Part shown: one piece after another, positions 43,508 through 51,940 of the stretch
Layout of the letters: each line of letters opens with the position of its first letter
How positions within the stretch are numbered: position 1 is the stretch's first letter
Translations under genes and position numbers: made by a program
Notes under the pieces: generated by a model
Databases searched by the model: none
Told to the model about the DNA's origin: nothing
Seen by the model: only the letters and a program-made list of their open reading frames with translations
Assembly: GCF_004341505.2 (NCBI RefSeq)
Contig: NZ_SLYP02000001.1
Location: forward strand, 1,313,001-1,377,000
Direction of reading: 5' to 3'
DNA from: Sphingomonas sp. JUb134
GTDB lineage: Bacteria; Pseudomonadota; Alphaproteobacteria; Sphingomonadales; Sphingomonadaceae
DNA length: 64,000 bases

Positions 43508-44995
43508 ATGTTTGTCGTGGAGAGCTACGCAGCGGTCAGACGGTTTGTATTTGTCGAGGGGCATAGTCGCCGGGAAGCGGCGGAGGTGTTCGGGCTGAAC
43601 CGGGATACGGTACGCAAGATGTGCCTGTATTCGGCGCCTCCTGGATACCGCCGGACGAAACCTCCGACCAAGCCGAAGCTCGGGACGCTGCTACCGGTTA
43701 TCGACGCAATCCTGGCAGCCGACCGCGAGGCGCCGGGCAAGCAGCAGCACACGGCCAAGCGGATCTTTGAGCGGCTGCGCGACGAGCATGGCTATACGGG
43801 CGGCTACACGATGGTGAAGGACCATGTGCGGCTGTGCAGGGCCCGCGGGCGCGAGACCTTCGTGCCGCTGGCGCACCCGCCGGGGCATGCACAGGTCGAC
43901 TTTGGCGAGGCGGTCGCGGTCGTCGGCGGGGAGCGGATGAAGATCCACTATTTCTGCATGTCGCTGCCGCAGTCGGATGCCTGCTTCTTCAAGGCGTATC
44001 CGCGCGAGACGACCGAGGCGTTTCTTGACGGGCACGTGTCGGCATTCGCGTTCTTCGGGGGCGTGCCGCTGTCCATCCTCTACGACAACACAACCATCGC
44101 CGTGGCAAAGATCTGCGGCGATGGAACGCGCGAGCGCACACGCGCCTTCACCGAGTTGGTCAGCCACTACCTGTTTCAGGACCGTTTTGCGCGTCCAGCG
44201 CGAGGCAACGACAAAGGCAAGGTCGAGGGGCTGGTGAAGTTTGCGCGCAACAACTTCATGGTGCCCGTGCCGGTCGCTGCCAATTTCGATGTCCTGAACG
44301 CCAGGTTCGAGGAGTCCTGCCGTACGCGCCAGGGCGAGCATGCCGGTCAGCACGCGCAGACCATTGCCGAGCGGCTGGCGGCAGACGTATCGGCATTGCG
44401 CACGCTGCCGTCCGTACCACTGGAGCCATGCGAGAAACGCGCGGCGCGCGTGTCGTCGACCGCGATGGTGCGCTACCGGACCAACGACTATTCGGTGCCG
44501 ACCGCGTACGGCTACCGCGACGTGATGGTGAAGGGGTTCGTCGACGAGGTCGTCATCATATGCGCGGGCGAAGAGATTGCCCGGCACGCGCGTTGCTACG
44601 ACGAAGGCGTATTCGTCTCCAACCCACTGCACTATCTCGCGCTCATCGAGACCAAGCCCGGTGCGCTCGACCAGGCGGCAGCCCTTCAGGACTGGAACCT
44701 GCCGGACATCTTCCAGCATCTGCGCCACCTGCTCGAGGCCCGGATGGGCAACAAGGGTAAACGCGAGTTCATCCAGGTGCTGCGGCTGCTCGAGGCGATG
44801 CCGCTTCCCATCGTCACGGATGCCGTGACCGAGGCAGTCCAGTTGGGCGCACCTGGTTTTGACGCGGTAAAACTCATCGCGCTGGCGCGTATCGAGCGCC
44901 GTCCGCCGCGCCTGGATTTAGCGGCGTATCCGCACGTGCCCAAGATGGACGTCAAAACGACGTGCGCGGCCGACTATGCGGTGCTGGCAGCATGA
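43508..44995 (+). CDS. istA: IS21-family transposase IstA
   Basis: ATG 43508, 495 residues. AAVRRFVFVEGHSRREAAEV is the helix-turn-helix; GHAQVDFGEA carries the first Asp of the DDE site, SILYDNTTIAV the second, and GNDKGKVEGLVKFARNNFM the Glu. The C-terminus has the Mu-like beta-barrel (YRTNDYSVPTAYGYRDV). Intact. Stop overlaps istB (ATGA). Confidence 0.94.
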   Translation: MFVVESYAAVRRFVFVEGHSRREAAEVFGLNRDTVRKMCLYSAPPGYRRTKPPTKPKLGTLLPVIDAILAADREAPGKQQHTAKRIFERLRDEHGYTGGYTMVKDHVRLCRARGRETFVPLAHPPGHAQVDFGEAVAVVGGERMKIHYFCMSLPQSDACFFKAYPRETTEAFLDGHVSAFAFFGGVPLSILYDNTTIAVAKICGDGTRERTRAFTELVSHYLFQDRFARPARGNDKGKVEGLVKFARNNFMVPVPVAANFDVLNARFEESCRTRQGEHAGQHAQTIAERLAADVSALRTLPSVPLEPCEKRAARVSSTAMVRYRTNDYSVPTAYGYRDVMVKGFVDEVVIICAGEEIARHARCYDEGVFVSNPLHYLALIETKPGALDQAAALQDWNLPDIFQHLRHLLEARMGNKGKREFIQVLRLLEAMPLPIVTDAVTEAVQLGAPGFDAVKLIALARIERRPPRLDLAAYPHVPKMDVKTTCAADYAVLAA

Positions 44996-45843
44996 CGGAC
45001 AAGGACGCCATGCCGGTGGGCACGACCGCAGGTACGCCACAGGTGCTGCTCGCCCATCATCTCAAACAACTCAAACTGCCAACCGTTCTGCGCGAGTACG
45101 AAAAGGTCGCGCGCGAATGCGCGCAAGGCGGGGTCGACCACACGCGCTACCTGTTGCGGCTTATCGAGTTGGAGCTCATCGACCGCGAGCGCCGGACCAT
45201 CGAGCGACGGATCCGCGCAGCCCGTTTCCCGGCTGTGAAGAGCTTCGACACCTTCGAGTTCACCGCCATCCCCAGCCTGAACAAGATGATGGTGGTCGAG
45301 CTCGCACGGTGCGAATATATCCTGCGCCGCGAGAACGTCATTGCGCTCGGCAACAGCGGGACAGGCAAGACGCATGTAGCCCTCGCGCTCGGCCTGGCGG
45401 CTTGCCAGAAGGGCTTCACAGTCGCCTTCACTACCGCGGCCTCGCTGGTGAACCAGTTGATGGAGGCGCGAGACGAGCGACGGCTGCTCAAGCTCCAACG
45501 CGAGATGGCGGCCGTGAAGCTGCTCGTCGTCGATGAACTCGGCTACGTCCCGTTGTCCCCGACCGGCGCCGAACTGCTCTTCGAGGTGCTGTCGCAGCGC
45601 TACGAGCGCGGCTCGACCATCATCACCTCCAACCTGCCGTTCGAGGACTGGACGCAGGTGCTCGCCTCCGAGCGGCTGACCGGCGCACTGCTCGACCGGC
45701 TCACCCACCATGCCACCATCCTGACCATGAACGGCGACAGCTATCGCCTCAAGCAGTCCACCGGACGCAAACGTCGCGGGGCGGAGCAAAACCAGGCCAG
45801 TGCCCTGTCCGACCCGGACACCGGTGAGATATTATCTTCCTGA
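44992..45843 (+). CDS. istB: IS21-family helper ATPase IstB
   Basis: 283 residues. GNSGTGKTHVALALGLAACQ is Walker A, LLVVDELGYVPLSPTGAELL Walker B, and STIITSNLPFEDWTQVL the sensor/AAA region of DnaC-like IstB proteins. It assembles on target DNA for IstA. Coupled to istA and followed by a strong palindromic terminator. Confidence 0.95.
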   Translation: MTDKDAMPVGTTAGTPQVLLAHHLKQLKLPTVLREYEKVARECAQGGVDHTRYLLRLIELELIDRERRTIERRIRAARFPAVKSFDTFEFTAIPSLNKMMVVELARCEYILRRENVIALGNSGTGKTHVALALGLAACQKGFTVAFTTAASLVNQLMEARDERRLLKLQREMAAVKLLVVDELGYVPLSPTGAELLFEVLSQRYERGSTIITSNLPFEDWTQVLASERLTGALLDRLTHHATILTMNGDSYRLKQSTGRKRRGAEQNQASALSDPDTGEILSS

Positions 45844-45863
45844 CCATCAGGCCGAGGACGGCA

Positions 45864-45905
45864 ACGATATGAAAAGGGCCCCGATCGGGGCCCTTTTCAT
45901 ATCGT
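45864..45905. terminator. 42-base perfect palindrome, bidirectional terminator after istB
   Basis: The whole stretch is its own reverse complement; the centre is CCCCGATCGGGG flanked by AAAA and TTTT, so both strands make a GC stem followed by a T-run. It lies 20 bases after the istB stop, within the IS, and would shield the element from flanking transcription. Confidence 0.85.
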
Positions 45906-45972
45906 CAGCGCGCGCCTCAAGTGGCCTGCTTTTACTCCGCCCCGCTGGCCTGGTTTTGCTCCGCCGTTGACA

Positions 45973-46684
45973 CCAGCGACAGGGTGAGGGTCGCGAGCGG
46001 TACGTGCGGGACGCTTGGCCCCACGAAGGCAGAGGCGTCGCCGGTCCGCAGCAACGCGTGGCGCGGCCGCAGGCTGGGCCAGACCAGCAGCAGCACGAAC
46101 GACCAGAAGATCAGATGGAAGAGGGCCGAGCTGAGGTTTGGGAAACGGATCGCGGCAAAGGCATTGCCGATCAGCGGATTGGCGGTGGCGAACAGCGCGA
46201 GAAAGGTCGCGCCACCCAGGAGCGGCAGCGCGAGGATCGTGAGAACCGCCACTGGCCCGGTCCCCGGCCGCGCGGGTGAGACCTTCCGCAGGCGCACCAT
46301 GTCCTGCAGCAGCGCCAACGGAGTGAGCAGGCCGTGGAGGAACAGCCGCCCGGTCCAGCCAATCGCGGTCCCGAACCGGTGCTGCGGCAGCAGGGCCGCG
46401 GAGGCGAGCGCCGCCCAGAACAGGCACCAGTCGAGCGGGTCGGGATCCTCCACCAGTGCGAAACCGGCCGCGATCGCGAACAACAGCGCGCCGAGCGCAG
46501 CCCGGTTGCGGCGCAGGTCGGGGCGCGTGAGCGCGAGCACCGCGGTCCAGGCGAGCGCGAATACGCCGAGGGTGGCGCCTGGCTCCTCGCCGTAGAAGAG
46601 CAGTTGCGCCACCGCGACCAGCGCGACGGCGCCGAGGGCTTTGCGATGGAAGGTGAAACCTGGTCGATGCGTGCTGGCGGTCAT
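45973..46684 (-). pseudogene. DUF4173/DUF4153-type membrane protein, 3' end cut by the IS21 element
   Basis: ATG 46684 behind AGGGAG. About 237 residues remain with many membrane helices (ALGAVALVAVAQLLFYGEEPGA, AALGALLFAIAAGFALVEDP, FHLIFWSFVLLLVWPSLRPR). Homology ends at PLATLTLSLV; the frame reads 40 bases into the IS and stops at 45932. Intact relatives are about 500 residues, so half is missing. Function of the family unknown. Confidence 0.8.
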
Positions 46685-46877
46685 GCCGATCTCCCTTGAT
46701 CGGCCCGGGACTAAACAGCGCCCGTCGAGGTCGCGCGGAAGCGGTCGACCGGAAACCATGGCGCTTCGGTGCAGAAGCCGTGCAGAGGGGCGACCGAAGT
46801 GCGCGACGGGTGGACATGGCAGCGCTTTGGCGGCACGGCGGCGGCGCTTCTCCCCCATCACCGCGGGTTCCGAATTC

Positions 46878-47774
46878 ATGACGCATCAGCCTGAAAGCCG
46901 TCGCGGCCTGATCCACGGCGCCACCGCCTATGGCCTGTGGGGGCTGCTGCCGCTCTATTTCCACCTGCTCGACCAGGTCGACGCCGGCGAGATCGTGGCG
47001 CAGCGGGTGCTGTGGTCCGTCGTGCTGCTGGTGCCAATCGTGCTGGTGCTGGGCCGTCGCGCCTCCTTGTGGGCGGTGCTGCGCAATCCGCGGACCATGG
47101 CGATGCTGGCGGCGAGCGCGGTGCTGATCGCGGCCAACTGGCTGCTCTATGTCTGGGCGGTGCTGCACCACCAGGTGCTGGCGGCGAGCATGGCCTATTT
47201 CCTGAACCCGCTGCTCAACATCGCGATGGGCGTGGCGCTCCTGGGCGAGCGGCTGACGCGCGCGCAGGCGGTGGCGGTGCTTCTTGCCGGGGCGGGGGTC
47301 GCGGTGCTGGCGCTGGGGGCGGGCGGTGCGCTGTGGATCAGCCTGACGATCGCGCTGAGCTTTGCCTTCTACGGCCTGATCCGCAAGCTGGCCCCGGTCG
47401 AGGCGTTCGAGGGGCTGACGATCGAGACGCTGCTGCTGGCGCCGTTTGCGCTCGCGTATCTCGTCTGGCTGTCGGGCCACGGCGGCATGAGCTTCGGCCG
47501 GGAGGGCGGGACCACCGCGCTGCTGGTGCTGGCGGGGGCGGTCACCACGGTGCCGCTGCTGCTGTTCGCGGCGGCCGCACGCGAGCTTCGGATGGCGACG
47601 CTGGGCCTGCTCCAGTTCCTGGCGCCGACCATGCAGTTCCTTTTGGCGATCACGCTGTTCGGCGAGCGGCTGGACCCGGCCAAGCTGCTGAGCTTCGGGC
47701 TGATCTGGGCCGGGCTTGCGGTCTATGTCGGCGGCAGCGTCCTCGGCCGCACGCGGCGTGACGCCGTCGCCTGA
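46878..47774 (+). CDS. rarD: RarD-type EamA-family transporter
   Basis: ATG 46878, 298 residues with ten predicted membrane helices in two EamA repeats. GLIHGATAYGLWGLLPLYF, NWLLYVWAVLHHQVLAASMA, YFLNPLLNIAMGVALLGERL and GLLQFLAPTMQFLLAITLFG are typical RarD. Probable metabolite exporter or chloramphenicol-sensitivity protein; real substrate unknown. Divergent from the truncated DUF4173 gene. Confidence 0.92.
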   Translation: MTHQPESRRGLIHGATAYGLWGLLPLYFHLLDQVDAGEIVAQRVLWSVVLLVPIVLVLGRRASLWAVLRNPRTMAMLAASAVLIAANWLLYVWAVLHHQVLAASMAYFLNPLLNIAMGVALLGERLTRAQAVAVLLAGAGVAVLALGAGGALWISLTIALSFAFYGLIRKLAPVEAFEGLTIETLLLAPFALAYLVWLSGHGGMSFGREGGTTALLVLAGAVTTVPLLLFAAAARELRMATLGLLQFLAPTMQFLLAITLFGERLDPAKLLSFGLIWAGLAVYVGGSVLGRTRRDAVA

Positions 47775-47781
47775 CGAAAAC

Positions 47782-47803
47782 GGGGCCGGCAGGCGCCGGC
47801 CCC
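47782..47803. terminator. Hairpin between convergent rarD and glycine-zipper genes
   Basis: Perfect 9-base arms 47782-47790 and 47795-47803 with a 4-base loop; AAAA upstream gives a T-run on the minus strand, so it serves chiefly the minus-strand gene and perhaps rarD. Confidence 0.7.
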
Positions 47804-47810
47804 TCCTGCC

Positions 47811-48350
47811 TTAGCGGCAGACCACCTCGCGACGATCGAGCGAGCGGCCGAGCAGTGCGCCGCCCGCACCGCCGATCAGCGTCCCCAGCAGCTGCGAGTC
47901 GCCGTTGGTGAGGATGTTGCCCAGCACGCCACCGGCCAGGCCGCCGACGATCAATCCGGTCGTGCCGTCCGTGCGGCGGCAGTAGTAGCGGCCGTTGCTG
48001 CCGCGGTAGACGCGGTCGTTCCGGCTGAGGTAGCGCGGCTGGTAGTAGTTGCCGCCGCGATAGTAGCGATCGGCATAGTAGCGGCCCTGGCCGCGCTCGT
48101 ACCGGTTGTAGTCGTAGTTGCGGTACTGGCGCCAATCGCGCTGATTCTGGGAGATGCGGCGGCGGTCGTCGCGGCGATCCTCGCGGCGTTCGTTCCAGCG
48201 CCGCTCGTTCCGCTCGCGCTGCTGCCGGGCGCGGGCATCGCGATAATCCTGATCGCGCCATCCCTGCGCGGCCGGCGCCGCCGACGCGGCAGCCGGGATG
48301 GTGGGAAGAACCATGGCCGCCATCAGGCTGGCGATCAGGGGAATACGCAT
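47811..48350 (-). CDS. Exported glycine-zipper protein with Arg/Tyr-rich linker
   Basis: ATG 48350 after GGAG, 179 residues. A signal peptide ends AAASA-A. The middle (about 30-110) is very rich in Arg, Asp and Tyr (RQQRERNERRWNERRED, RYYADRYYRGGNYYQPRY). The C-terminus has a glycine zipper (GLIVGGLAGGVLGNILTNGD, GTLIGGAGGALLGRSLD) as in outer-membrane 2TM proteins. Envelope protein; role unknown. Confidence 0.82.
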   Translation of the reverse strand: MRIPLIASLMAAMVLPTIPAAASAAPAAQGWRDQDYRDARARQQRERNERRWNERREDRRDDRRRISQNQRDWRQYRNYDYNRYERGQGRYYADRYYRGGNYYQPRYLSRNDRVYRGSNGRYYCRRTDGTTGLIVGGLAGGVLGNILTNGDSQLLGTLIGGAGGALLGRSLDRREVVCR

Positions 48351-48517
48351 GACAGTCTCCACTTGGCTTTGATGCGTGAAGAACGGTGCGATGGAGTCCC
48401 GGGTTGCGTGAACGGCAAACTACCTTCCGTTCATGCGAAGGCTAGCAAGCGAGGCGGGAGAGTTTGAATGCTGGTCAGGAGTGGGTGGACAGCGGACATA
48501 GCGTGTAACGGTATTAT

Positions 48518-49009
48518 ATGACGATCAGAGGCATTGAGCATTTTCCGCAACCGGAAGACTGGACCGAATTCAGCCTCCAGCAGCTTGGCTACAGGCGGTA
48601 CTCGGTCTCGATATTCGACCACTGGCTGACAGAGAACGAATGGTCACTGCACCCGTTCGTCTCGCTGGAGCGAGCCCGCGCCAACGGGTTTGAGCAGGCT
48701 TTCCACGAGCAAAACCGGAGATTCCGCGCCTTTTACCGCAGCATCTTCGACGGTGGTGTTTTCCGTCTGACTGGATCGCGTTCGAGGCCGCAGGTGACTT
48801 GGCACGCTCGCTGGGATCGCCGTCTGAAGAAGGCCGTGACCGCTATGGTAGAAGATCGAACTTGGGGCGCGGAGTTCTACGCACCGGTCTCTCACATCCG
48901 TATCTCGTCCGGCGATGCCCGCACCGATACCGTGTTCCTCGAACGGAATGCGGATGAGGTCGCCATCAGAAACCTCGTGATGAGTCACGGCCTAAATCTC
49001 ATCGGCTGA
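48518..49009 (+). CDS. Unknown soluble protein (163 aa)
   Basis: ATG 48518. No signal or membrane segment. The sequence is Arg/Phe/Trp-rich (YRRYSVSIFDHWLTENEWSL, FRAFYRSIFDGGVFRLTGSR) and looks like an alpha/beta fold. GC content is lower than flanking core genes, suggesting transfer. No family recognised. Confidence 0.68.
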   Translation: MTIRGIEHFPQPEDWTEFSLQQLGYRRYSVSIFDHWLTENEWSLHPFVSLERARANGFEQAFHEQNRRFRAFYRSIFDGGVFRLTGSRSRPQVTWHARWDRRLKKAVTAMVEDRTWGAEFYAPVSHIRISSGDARTDTVFLERNADEVAIRNLVMSHGLNLIG

Positions 49010-49044
49010 TCCGACATGGGTGCAAGTAAGTGGTTAGCTGCCGT

Positions 49045-49287
49045 TCAGTCGAACCAGCGAGTGTGCATAGAGCTCAAAAAAGATCGGTCTTCCACGGGAT
49101 ACCCGGACGCTGAACCGATCACCGAATCCACGCCGCACTGGGGGCAAAGGGCTGTTCCGCCTTCATCCTCCAGCCACTCATCGATACTAGCCGTCATGAA
49201 GGTTGCTTGGCAGTAGAAGCAGCCGCACACACCACTTCGCTCCAGCTGCTCCCGGTGGTCGCGCGAATGACGGTGAGCAGCATCCAA
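49045..49287 (-). CDS. Small zinc-ribbon-like protein (80 aa)
   Basis: CGCFYC and CPQC form a CxxC pair likely to bind zinc, with ATFMTASIDEWLEDEGGTALC between them and DSVIGSASGYPVED after; the end is MHTRWFD. I recall a widespread cytoplasmic family with this layout. The only start is TTG 49287 just after an in-frame stop, so the normal N-terminus (AHRHS region preceded by more residues) may be trimmed. Confidence 0.65.
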   Translation of the reverse strand: MDAAHRHSRDHREQLERSGVCGCFYCQATFMTASIDEWLEDEGGTALCPQCGVDSVIGSASGYPVEDRSFLSSMHTRWFD

Positions 49288-49378
49288 CGCCTGAGATCAT
49301 ATTCCATCAGGCCAGCATCGACGCGCTAGGGAATGTCGGCAAGTAGGCGCTAGTTGCCGCTCTCGTTCAGGCCGCAAC

Positions 49379-50077
49379 CTAGTCCGCGTCTGCCGAACCG
49401 AGCGACGCAGCAATGCCCGCAGCGGCTTCGCGCAGCATCGCTTCGGATTGCGCGGCGGCTTTCAGGAAGTCGGCCTGGGAAGCGGGCGTGTAGTTGCAGC
49501 CGACGAACAGATGGTCCGTGGGAGGGGACGGAGGCGCCTCGCCGCCGAACGCCTTGGCCAGTGCCGCCTCGATCGAGCCGCCGGTCGGTTCATAGGCGCC
49601 GAGCATGGGGCCGGTCTCGGGATCCACGAAGCGATAATATTGCTCGGTGACCTTGATGGGCGCGCGCTCCATTTTCTGCGCGGCGATAAAGGCCGCCGCC
49701 TTGTCGCGCGGCCAGAACGTCACGACCCAATCCTTCAGGAAATAGACGGTGGAGACCTGCTCCCCCAGGAACGCGACGGGCTTGGAGAGCGTGTAGCCGT
49801 AGAGGCCGATCACGCCCTTTGTCTCCTCGCTCTCCTTGATCTCCCGCATCCAGGCGGGCGGCTTGCCCTGAAGGAACAGCGCGGTGGCGAAGGCGACCGC
49901 GGCCGGATGGGACCGGCAGCTGAGCGCATCGCCCAGCGTCTCGGGCGTAAGCTGGATGTCCTCTTCCTCCACCGCGTCCTCGGTCGCCTCGAGCTCGGCC
50001 TCGTCGGCCTGGGCGAGCGCCGGCACGGGCAAGGCAAGCGAGAGCGGAAGCAGCAGGCGCAGCAGAGTCGTGTTCAT
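49379..50077 (-). CDS. Exported hypothetical protein
   Basis: ATG 50077, 232 residues with a signal peptide ending PALAQA-D, then an acidic segment (EAELEATEDAVEEEDIQ). The mature domain (TVYFLKDWVVTFWPRDKAAA, YRFVDPETGPMLGAYEPTGG) has no recognised family. It lies downstream of manA on the same strand with about 60 bases between. Confidence 0.75.
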   Translation of the reverse strand: MNTTLLRLLLPLSLALPVPALAQADEAELEATEDAVEEEDIQLTPETLGDALSCRSHPAAVAFATALFLQGKPPAWMREIKESEETKGVIGLYGYTLSKPVAFLGEQVSTVYFLKDWVVTFWPRDKAAAFIAAQKMERAPIKVTEQYYRFVDPETGPMLGAYEPTGGSIEAALAKAFGGEAPPSPPTDHLFVGCNYTPASQADFLKAAAQSEAMLREAAAGIAASLGSADAD

Positions 50078-50140
50078 CAACCAACCTGTCGAACGGAGGC
50101 GAGCCGACCCGAGCGCGGGCGCGCGGGTCGGCCGTGTGGA

Positions 50141-50959
50141 TCAGGCGGCGATGCGCTCGCTGCCCGGGTAAGCGAACAGCAGGTCGGCGCCTTCGCCGGC
50201 TTCGACCTGGGTGGTGCCGGTCAGCGTCAGGCATTCGCCGGCCTTGAACGGGGTGCCGTCGGCGGTGCCTTGGCCGGTGACCGGGACCAGCCAGCCGGTG
50301 GTGCCTTCCGGCAGCGTCACGGTGCGGGTGCCGGCGGGCCAGCGTTCCAGCACGAACTTGGGACCTTCGACCAGGATGGTGCGATCCTCGGACACCTTGC
50401 CGGCTGCGGCCGGGGCGACGAAGGGCACCGCGTCCGACACGGCGACGCCGTCGTCCAGGTGCAGCTCGCGCGGGCGGCCATAGTCGTAGAGGCGGTAGGT
50501 CGTCTCGGAGTTCTGCTGGATCTCGATCAGCGTGATGCCGGCGCCGATCGCGTGGACGGTGCCGGAGGCGGAGTAGAAGAAGTCGCCGGCCTTCACCGGC
50601 TTCCAGTCGAGCTTGTGCTCGATCGAGCCGTCCTCGGCTGCCGCGCGCAGCTCCTCGTGGGTCATCGGGGCGAGCGTGCCGAGCGCGATGGTCGAATCCG
50701 GCTCGGCGGCCAGGATCACCCAGCATTCGTCCTTGCCGCGCGGCAGGCCGCGGGCCTGCGCCTGGGCGTCGTCCGGGTGGACCTGCACCGACAGCTTCTC
50801 GCTGGTGAAGAGGTACTTCACGAGCAGGTCGGGGGTCGAATCGCCGGGCGACTTGAACCAGACCTCACCGATCGGATCGCTGCCCGGGGCCGGATCGGGG
50901 AAGCCGGGCCACAGGTCGGTGCGGCCCCAGGGCTTTTCGACGCGGTGGGTTTCGAGCAT
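50141..50959 (-). CDS. manA: Class I mannose-6-phosphate isomerase
   Basis: 272 residues from ATG 50959 (MLETHRVEKPWGRTDLWPGF). LSVQVHPDDAQAQARG holds the zinc Gln-His pair, DECWVILAAEPD a Glu ligand, and FFYSASGTVHAIGAGITLIEIQQNSETTYRLYDYGR the catalytic region with the last His. It interconverts mannose 6-phosphate and fructose 6-phosphate, supplying GDP-mannose for polysaccharides. Short form lacking the helical insert, common in alphaproteobacteria. Confidence 0.93.
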   Translation of the reverse strand: MLETHRVEKPWGRTDLWPGFPDPAPGSDPIGEVWFKSPGDSTPDLLVKYLFTSEKLSVQVHPDDAQAQARGLPRGKDECWVILAAEPDSTIALGTLAPMTHEELRAAAEDGSIEHKLDWKPVKAGDFFYSASGTVHAIGAGITLIEIQQNSETTYRLYDYGRPRELHLDDGVAVSDAVPFVAPAAAGKVSEDRTILVEGPKFVLERWPAGTRTVTLPEGTTGWLVPVTGQGTADGTPFKAGECLTLTGTTQVEAGEGADLLFAYPGSERIAA

Positions 50960-51097
50960 CGTCGCGGGCAAGTCGGTTCTCCGTTCTCGTGGGGCACAAG
51001 GCGTCGGGATGCACGGCGGGGCCGCCGCGCATCCGATCGGTTTCACGTTGCGCGAAAGCTATTGTTCGCGCCACCCCTAAGCGGCTAGACGCAGGTC

Positions 51098-51901
51098 ATG
51101 CGTAAGTCCCTGTTCCGTGCAAGCACGCTGGTCCTGTTCGCCGCTGGAGCGGCAACCCTCTCCGGCTGCGCGCGCAGCGGGGGCGGCTCCGCCGACACGC
51201 CCTATGTGGCGCGCGACGTGGGCACCCTCTACACCGCGGCGAAGAACCGCCTGGATCGGGGGCAGTACAAGCTCGCCGCCGGGCTGTTCGACGAGGTCGA
51301 GCGCCAGCACCCCTATTCGGTCTGGGCGCGCCGCGCGCAGGTGATGGGCGCGTTCAGCTATTACCTCGACAAGGACTATGCGAAGGCGATCGCCGGCGCG
51401 CAGCGGTTCCTGACGGTGCACCCGGGCAATCAGGAAGCGCCCTACGCCTATTATCTGATCGCGCTGTGCTACTACGAGCAGATCGCCGACGTCACCCGCG
51501 ACCAGAAGATCACCGACCAGGCGATGACCGCCCTGGGTGAGCTGATCCGCCGCTATCCCCAGACCAACTATGCCGCCGACGCGCGCCTGAAGCTCGACCT
51601 GGTGCGCGACCATCTCGCCGGCAAGGAAATGGAGATCGGCCGCTTCTACGAGCAGCGCGGCCAGTGGCTCGCAGCCTCGATGCGTTTCCGTCGGGTCGTC
51701 GACGAGTATCAGACCACCACCCATGCGCCCGAGGCGCTGATGCGCCTGACCGAGACCTATCTGGCGCTGGGCGTGCCGGACGAAGCGCGCAAGGCCGCGG
51801 CTGTGCTCGGCGCCAACTATCCCGGCACCGAATGGTACGAGCGCGCCTACAAGCTGATGCAGGAGCATGCGCCCCAGACCGCGGCCGCCAAGGACGCCTG
51901 A
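51098..51901 (+). CDS. bamD: Outer-membrane assembly lipoprotein BamD
   Basis: 267 residues. A lipobox LSGC follows the signal peptide. TPR repeats (NRLDRGQYKLAAGLFDEVER, YLDKDYAKAIAGAQRFLTVH, YAYYLIALCYYEQI, RGQWLAASMRFRRVVDEY) are characteristic of BamD/ComL. Essential part of the BAM complex. The recN gene follows 39 bases later, a pairing common in this order. Confidence 0.95.
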   Translation: MRKSLFRASTLVLFAAGAATLSGCARSGGGSADTPYVARDVGTLYTAAKNRLDRGQYKLAAGLFDEVERQHPYSVWARRAQVMGAFSYYLDKDYAKAIAGAQRFLTVHPGNQEAPYAYYLIALCYYEQIADVTRDQKITDQAMTALGELIRRYPQTNYAADARLKLDLVRDHLAGKEMEIGRFYEQRGQWLAASMRFRRVVDEYQTTTHAPEALMRLTETYLALGVPDEARKAAAVLGANYPGTEWYERAYKLMQEHAPQTAAAKDA

Positions 51902-51940
51902 CGCGCGCGATCCCCGACCCCGGACGATGAGGACGGATCG

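Larger units (their letters stand above)
43400..45972. mobile_element. IS21-family insertion sequence
   Basis: The istA-istB pair lies between ends that begin TGT and carry related repeats (left CAAACCAGGCCAC and GGCGGAGTAAAATCCGGCCAG; right, inward, GGCGGAGCAAAACCAGGCCAG and GGCGGAGTAAAAGCAGGCCAC). The flanks (CAACTTC left, CCAGCGA right) do not match, so no target duplication is visible. Confidence 0.85.
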
